64,000 nucleotides of DNA from Polytrichum commune (Eukaryota > Streptophyta > Polytrichopsida > Polytrichales > Polytrichaceae): contig OX485804.1 in the NCBI GenBank assembly GCA_950295325.1, positions 38,552,429-38,616,428 on the forward strand. Reading direction: 5' to 3'. Position 1 is the stretch's first letter; every line of letters starts with the position of its first letter. The position numbers and the translations under genes are program-made. The notes under the pieces were generated by a model. That model was not told the DNA's origin, did no database searches, and was given only the letters and a program-made list of their open reading frames with translations. Of this stretch, positions 47,801 to 64,000 are shown piece after piece.

Positions 47801-49179
47801 GTGTGGCTAAGATTTATTTATTTATTTTTCTTATTTTGATCTGGGTGCAGGTGAGGGCATTCTGGCCTAGGTATTGGGGAGGTATTATGGTAGTGGACGA
47901 GAACAGGGATTTCTTCAAAGCACTAGGCCAGGGCCAGCTTCCCAAGGAAGGTTTCATCACTGGATTCGTTTTGAACTCAGTGGCCAGAGCCAACTACAAA
48001 AGGGCACAAGAAACTGGCATTGAAGGGAACCTCAAAGGGGAGGGCACAATCAAGGGAGGCCTCTACATTATGAGGCCTGGGAATGGGGGTGTGGCATACC
48101 AGTTTGTGGAGAGAAACTTTGGAGACTGGGCACCGCTGGAGGAAGTCCTCGATGTCTGTGGTAACATCCAGGTATGTCATCTCAACCACTTTTCCTTGAC
48201 ACAGTTTGGAATTATGTTGGATTGTTGAATACCAAAAGCCCTAAACACTCAATTGTTGATCTGGATCCAAAGGATACCTGTGTGCGATACTTGCAACATA
48301 TTGTGGAGAAAATATAAAGGAACCTAAAGTATGTGACGGAACATGGACAACTTTGACCATTTGATTGGATCGGGAATTGTATTATTGCACATGGAACAGG
48401 AGACAGTTGCAAATCATGCAGATTGTCGTTTCAAATTCAAGTGTTGTAGCCAAGGTGCAAAGCTTAGATTCTTTTGTGATCACATAGGCCCTCCCGGTTG
48501 TGCTAATTATTGAACCTAAAATTGTGTCTCTGGACCAATTTTATCGGGACATTTGTCATTTCTCGGTGTCCATTCTTGACTACAAGCCTTGCCATACACC
48601 ATTTATATATAGGTGTCCAGTTAAGAAAAGTGATCATATGACTCCCAGTCAAAGGCATATGCGCTTAGTGATCTTAATTGGACACCTATATTTAAGTGGT
48701 ATGTGGTTAGGTGAGGCTCTGAGAAAGGATATCAAAATGAGCTGGCTTTAAGAGATTGGAGTACGTGCTCAGTAAATGATGACTGTGTTAGGCTCAATGG
48801 TCGACATAATTTGGGGTTCCTTGGGACCATTTAATGAGCATGAGGATCGCCACTTTGATAATGAACAAGATATCCATAGGAGCACTGATAAATTATGAGG
48901 AAGGTTACTTTGGTCTGATTTGGATTTGCTAAATATCTTGTACTAATCACATGTTTCATATCCTAGAAGTGGGCTAGCCGGAAAATTTAACCCTTATATG
49001 GAACTCTGATTAATCACTAGCCTTCAGGAGAGGCACCCAGGTAGACCATCGATCTTGAACTTGTATTTCTATTATCTGCTCTTGCATAGTCGATTTGATC
49101 CTCTATCCAGGACTGATCTTTGTCAGTCCATCTCAGCTATATCTAAAATTCCCTCTTCTTCATGTTGCAGAAATCATAA
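41854..49179 (+). CDS. SAM-like domain fused to peroxiredoxin-like 2 (AhpC/TSA-2, thioredoxin fold) protein, 6 exons
   Basis: Exons are 41854-42006, 43646-44084, 46213-46513, 47206-47314, 47851-48171 and 49171-49179, together 444 codons in phase. Residues 1 to about 115 (FLLEDFVGNGVL, WDDVPTLKMMTPEDMETL, YLHDRNLMEYADALEASG, HVARFLDR) form two SAM-like helical modules. About 120-270 is a Pro/Lys-rich linker. About 285-441 is the thioredoxin-fold part: TLILCLRRPG, a CVMC redox motif at 299-302 split across the exon 3/4 junction, YARKPIFDAMGIQLAV, RAFWPRYWGG, GFITGFVLN, IKGGLYIMRPG and YQFVERNFGDWAP. PRXL2/FAM213 proteins are thiol redox proteins whose plant substrates are largely unknown. The last exon is tiny (KS-stop). 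If intron 5 were retained the protein would end at 48228. The start ATG is the first in frame after the leader. Confidence 0.85.
43230..44990 (+). repeat. Repeated ~300-bp block in introns 1 and 2 of the SAM/PRXL2 gene
   Basis: Units near 43230-43530, 44140-44530 and 44650-44990 share 'ggtctggt..tcgtctttc', 'accattcgggt', 'ttttgataccagtagggt', 'atgcaagaaccttc' and 'tattgacccaaat'. The first lies in intron 1 and the others in intron 2, so exon 2 sits between copies. No coding or terminal-repeat signature was seen. Confidence 0.6.
44560..46212 (+). repeat. Decayed tandem copies of the exon-3 acceptor region in intron 2
   Basis: At about 44600, 45110, 45275, 45392, 45605 and 45960 a pattern 'ttgtgcaggtttt.gaaa' + 'ttccagtagggtaggtag' recurs. 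It is commonly preceded by 'tctccttgtg..attgaaca' and 'gcaacaccatgagcat'. The true 3' splice site at 46212/46213 reads 'tgttgcaggattcaaggc' + 'tccagtgg', the same pattern. The intron therefore appears to have grown by tandem duplication of its own 3' end. Confidence 0.5.
46575..46790. mobile_element. Family A MITE, decayed, intron 3 of the SAM/PRXL2 gene
   Basis: The central part of family A is clear: 'gagggtcaaactcatttt' + 'ggcatgtcaagagg', 'atgaaccgaaatgggttgc' and 'caaacactacctcaagg'. Its left half is more diverged than the right. Confidence 0.6.
48640..48985 (+). repeat. Family B repeat in intron 5 of the SAM/PRXL2 gene
   Basis: Landmarks are 'aattggacacctatattta' + 'agtggtatgtggttaggtg', 'gagattggagtacgtgctc', 'gggaccatttaatgagca' and 'actaatcacatgtttcatat'. 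Confidence 0.6.
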
Positions 49180-51233
49180 AGCTGGTCAGGAGGAACCTCG
49201 CAGGACAGCATGGGATCTTCAGAAGCTTAGGTGTTTTTTGTTTTTTGTTTTTTGTTTTTTTTTGTTTTTAAAGTTCTGCTTGTGAAACTAATCTAGTTCA
49301 TGTGTTTTACATCCCAAATGGCATAGGCAGACAAGTGTATAGTAGAAAAAAACATCAGTGTTTTTGGGCAACAAGGCCCATGTTGTTGCCCCATACCACC
49401 GAATTAAAGGAGTGTTTTTATAGAGCTGGGTAAACTCGATTAGTGGAGCCAGATCAGTTTTGAGTTTCAGTGGAGGGTGATATGCATCGGTTGAAGGCAT
49501 TTGTGACTCTTTTTGGAGGATCCAATTCCAGATTTATCAACTTACACGTGTACCCAATGTTTCAGGGTGCACTTCAAATTTGAGTATCGTTTTCTCATGG
49601 CCTGCATTAAGAGTTATGAATTGCAGCCCAATTTTTCAATCTGTTATACTTGAAGCCCTATGTCATTAACATCCTACTATGACCCCAGCTGCACTGCCGG
49701 TGAAGTAGTCCTAGGAAGAAGTGTTTGCTTTACTGAACAGTGAGAACCAACTGCTAGTTACAGATGAACTGCTTCACGTAATTCAGCGATCATTTAGAGG
49801 AATTTATAGAAAAATGTCTCAAATTACTTCAATGAAGGAGAACGGAAAGATGTCAACAGGTCACCGGCTGGACTTGGAAATACAAGAACCTCGACCGATT
49901 ATGCCCTAAACTCCAAAAGCAGTTTTTTCCTATTGTACATGCGCTAAACACACAAGTGGAGGGCTAGGAGGAAAAAGGTCATCTTGAAATTAATAATGTG
50001 ACCAAGTAGGCAACACCAACCAACGACTAAATTTGGACACCCCTCAATCCTTCCAGCAATGGGTTTTCACAACCTACTCTTCACGGTCAAAAACATCCTC
50101 AATATTATTTTTCCCAATCAATTCGGACGTTTTGAGAAAAAAATTGAAATCAACACCCTTTGTAACTTCCCCAATTGAAAACATGCAAATTGTTGTAAAT
50201 TCTCCTTCGCCATACACGTGGTCCTTTAGGGGTTAGATAACTGGTACTGAAACGGCAGTGTGGTCTGAGCCTAAGGAGCTCCAGATGTATGGGAATAACT
50301 GTCCTCTCAAACAAGTTTTGTTTGAGTGGCTTTAGAATTCATCAGTTAATGATATCTATAGAACGTAACTACTTTTCCCTCCCTTATGTGTCACAACTAT
50401 GGAGGGAGTTGCTAACTAGGAACATTTCGGAAGTGAAGTGAAAGAACATTCCTTTGAGATATATTAAAATTACATATCAAAATTAGAAGCTCATTTTGAG
50501 GTACAATTTGATTGCCTATAAATATGAGTTGGAATATGGTAGAAAAAAGCAACACTGCCTGTCTTGTCAATAACATCATTACCTTATCTAGTTATATATC
50601 TAACAAAGAAAACGAGTGGATTTTAAGAACTTTAAAAACCTTCAAAGGTCCATTTCAGAAACCAGGTAGATTCTTGTAGGCATTTGTTCGAGATGATGTA
50701 GAAATCCATTAGCCACAGTTTAATGATAAATGATATGAGGAGACTCATGTTGCCTTGACAAAACTCACTGCTAACAGTGACTTGGAACATCTTGAAAAAT
50801 CTTTACAATACTAAAGTGTATCTGTATCATAAAATGGATGCAAACAAAACACCTACTTCCATTACAGTTTACACAAACAGTATAAATATGAGATACACAT
50901 GTGGCACAATCCAGTGCAATATTTAGTCGTGGTGTCAGCAGCACACATAAACAGGAAACAGCAAGTACGAAATGAAGTAAACAATCTCCAAAATCTGAGA
51001 TGGTGAATTCATTTCATGTCTTTCAGTACTTTTTCTGTGACAAACAAATGTAGGCTTGAATCGGAAATAAATTGATGAACAAATGTTGACCTCTTGAACC
51101 TGTCTTCTTCATCCACTGAATCACTGTGACATTGCAAAAATCCACATTTTTCCAAGAATGATAACCTACGACCCGCAAAAAATAAAAACAAAAAACCTAC
51201 CAAATGAAATGGGAGAAGTACCAAATTTCCATC
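49180..51233. other. Convergent intergenic region between SAM/PRXL2 and REF6-like genes
   Basis: It holds the 3' ends of both genes. A T-rich/GT run follows the PRXL2 stop (49225-49272). Positions 49735-49915 resemble 41120-41340. No further gene was seen. Confidence 0.45.
49735..49915 (+). repeat. Copy of the 41120-41340 segment, downstream of the gene
   Basis: Shared words in the same order are 'agttac.gatgaa', 'gcaattca' / 'gtaattca', 'ttcagaggaat' / 'tttagaggaat', and 'ccgg.gggacttggaaa' / 'ccggctggacttggaaat', then 'ccgat.atgccc.aaac'. Frames of both copies read R.DLE near the end, but neither is a convincing gene. Confidence 0.45.

Positions 51234-64000
<12,767 letters not shown>

Noticed and set aside
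49171-49285. Longer alternative last exon of the SAM/PRXL2 gene reading EIIKLVRRNLAGQ
   Set aside because: It would need an acceptor at the CAG near 49136 and adds residues not typical of the family. The short KS-stop ending after the strong acceptor at 49170 fits better, though cDNA could overturn this.

Overview
This is nuclear DNA of a land plant. The four host genes have plant-type split structures with GT-AG introns, and three belong to families I recognise from plants: a transit-peptide-bearing glyoxylate/succinic semialdehyde reductase, a peroxiredoxin-like-2 (AhpC/TSA-2) protein with a SAM-like N-terminal part, and a REF6/ELF6-type JmjC histone demethylase ending in four C2H2 zinc fingers. 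The species cannot be read from the sequence. The REF6 copy is clearly longer and more diverged outside its domains than Arabidopsis REF6, so a lineage away from Brassicaceae is likely.

Layout. 1-1.9 kb (+): last five exons of an unrecognised small membrane protein. 3.06-9.5 kb (+): complete 12-exon GLYR gene, 374 aa predicted. 9.5-41 kb: about 31 kb with no host gene, made of DNA transposons and MITEs. 41.85-49.18 kb (+): six-exon SAM/PRXL2 gene, 443 aa predicted. 51.2-64.0 kb (-): REF6-like gene, running off the right edge before its JmjN exon(s). The last two genes converge tail to tail about 2 kb apart.

The gene-free block is almost purely class II. It holds (i) a GC-rich hairpin element with arms of about 215 bp whose loop carries an internally deleted Tigger/pogo-like element with TA target duplication; (ii) two hAT elements, one inside the other, both with readable 8-bp target duplications; (iii) a decayed PIF/Harbinger transposase; (iv) six Tourist-like MITEs that start GGGCC and sit in TTA/TAA duplications, two of them nearly identical; and (v) four further families of short repeats, here called A, B, D and E. 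I recognised no LTR retroelement, LINE, rRNA, tRNA or CRISPR array.

I do not see an obviously new biological system. The signals most worth following are: tandem decayed copies of the exon-3 splice acceptor inside intron 2 of the PRXL2 gene; pieces of its first coding exon inside its own intron 1; a 108-bp reading-frame-neutral intron (possible exitron) in the REF6-like gene; a palindromic MITE family present once in an intron of each of the four genes and nowhere else in the window; and a PIP-box-like C-terminus on the Tigger transposase remnant. All exon boundaries were deduced by eye from splice signals, phase and protein similarity.
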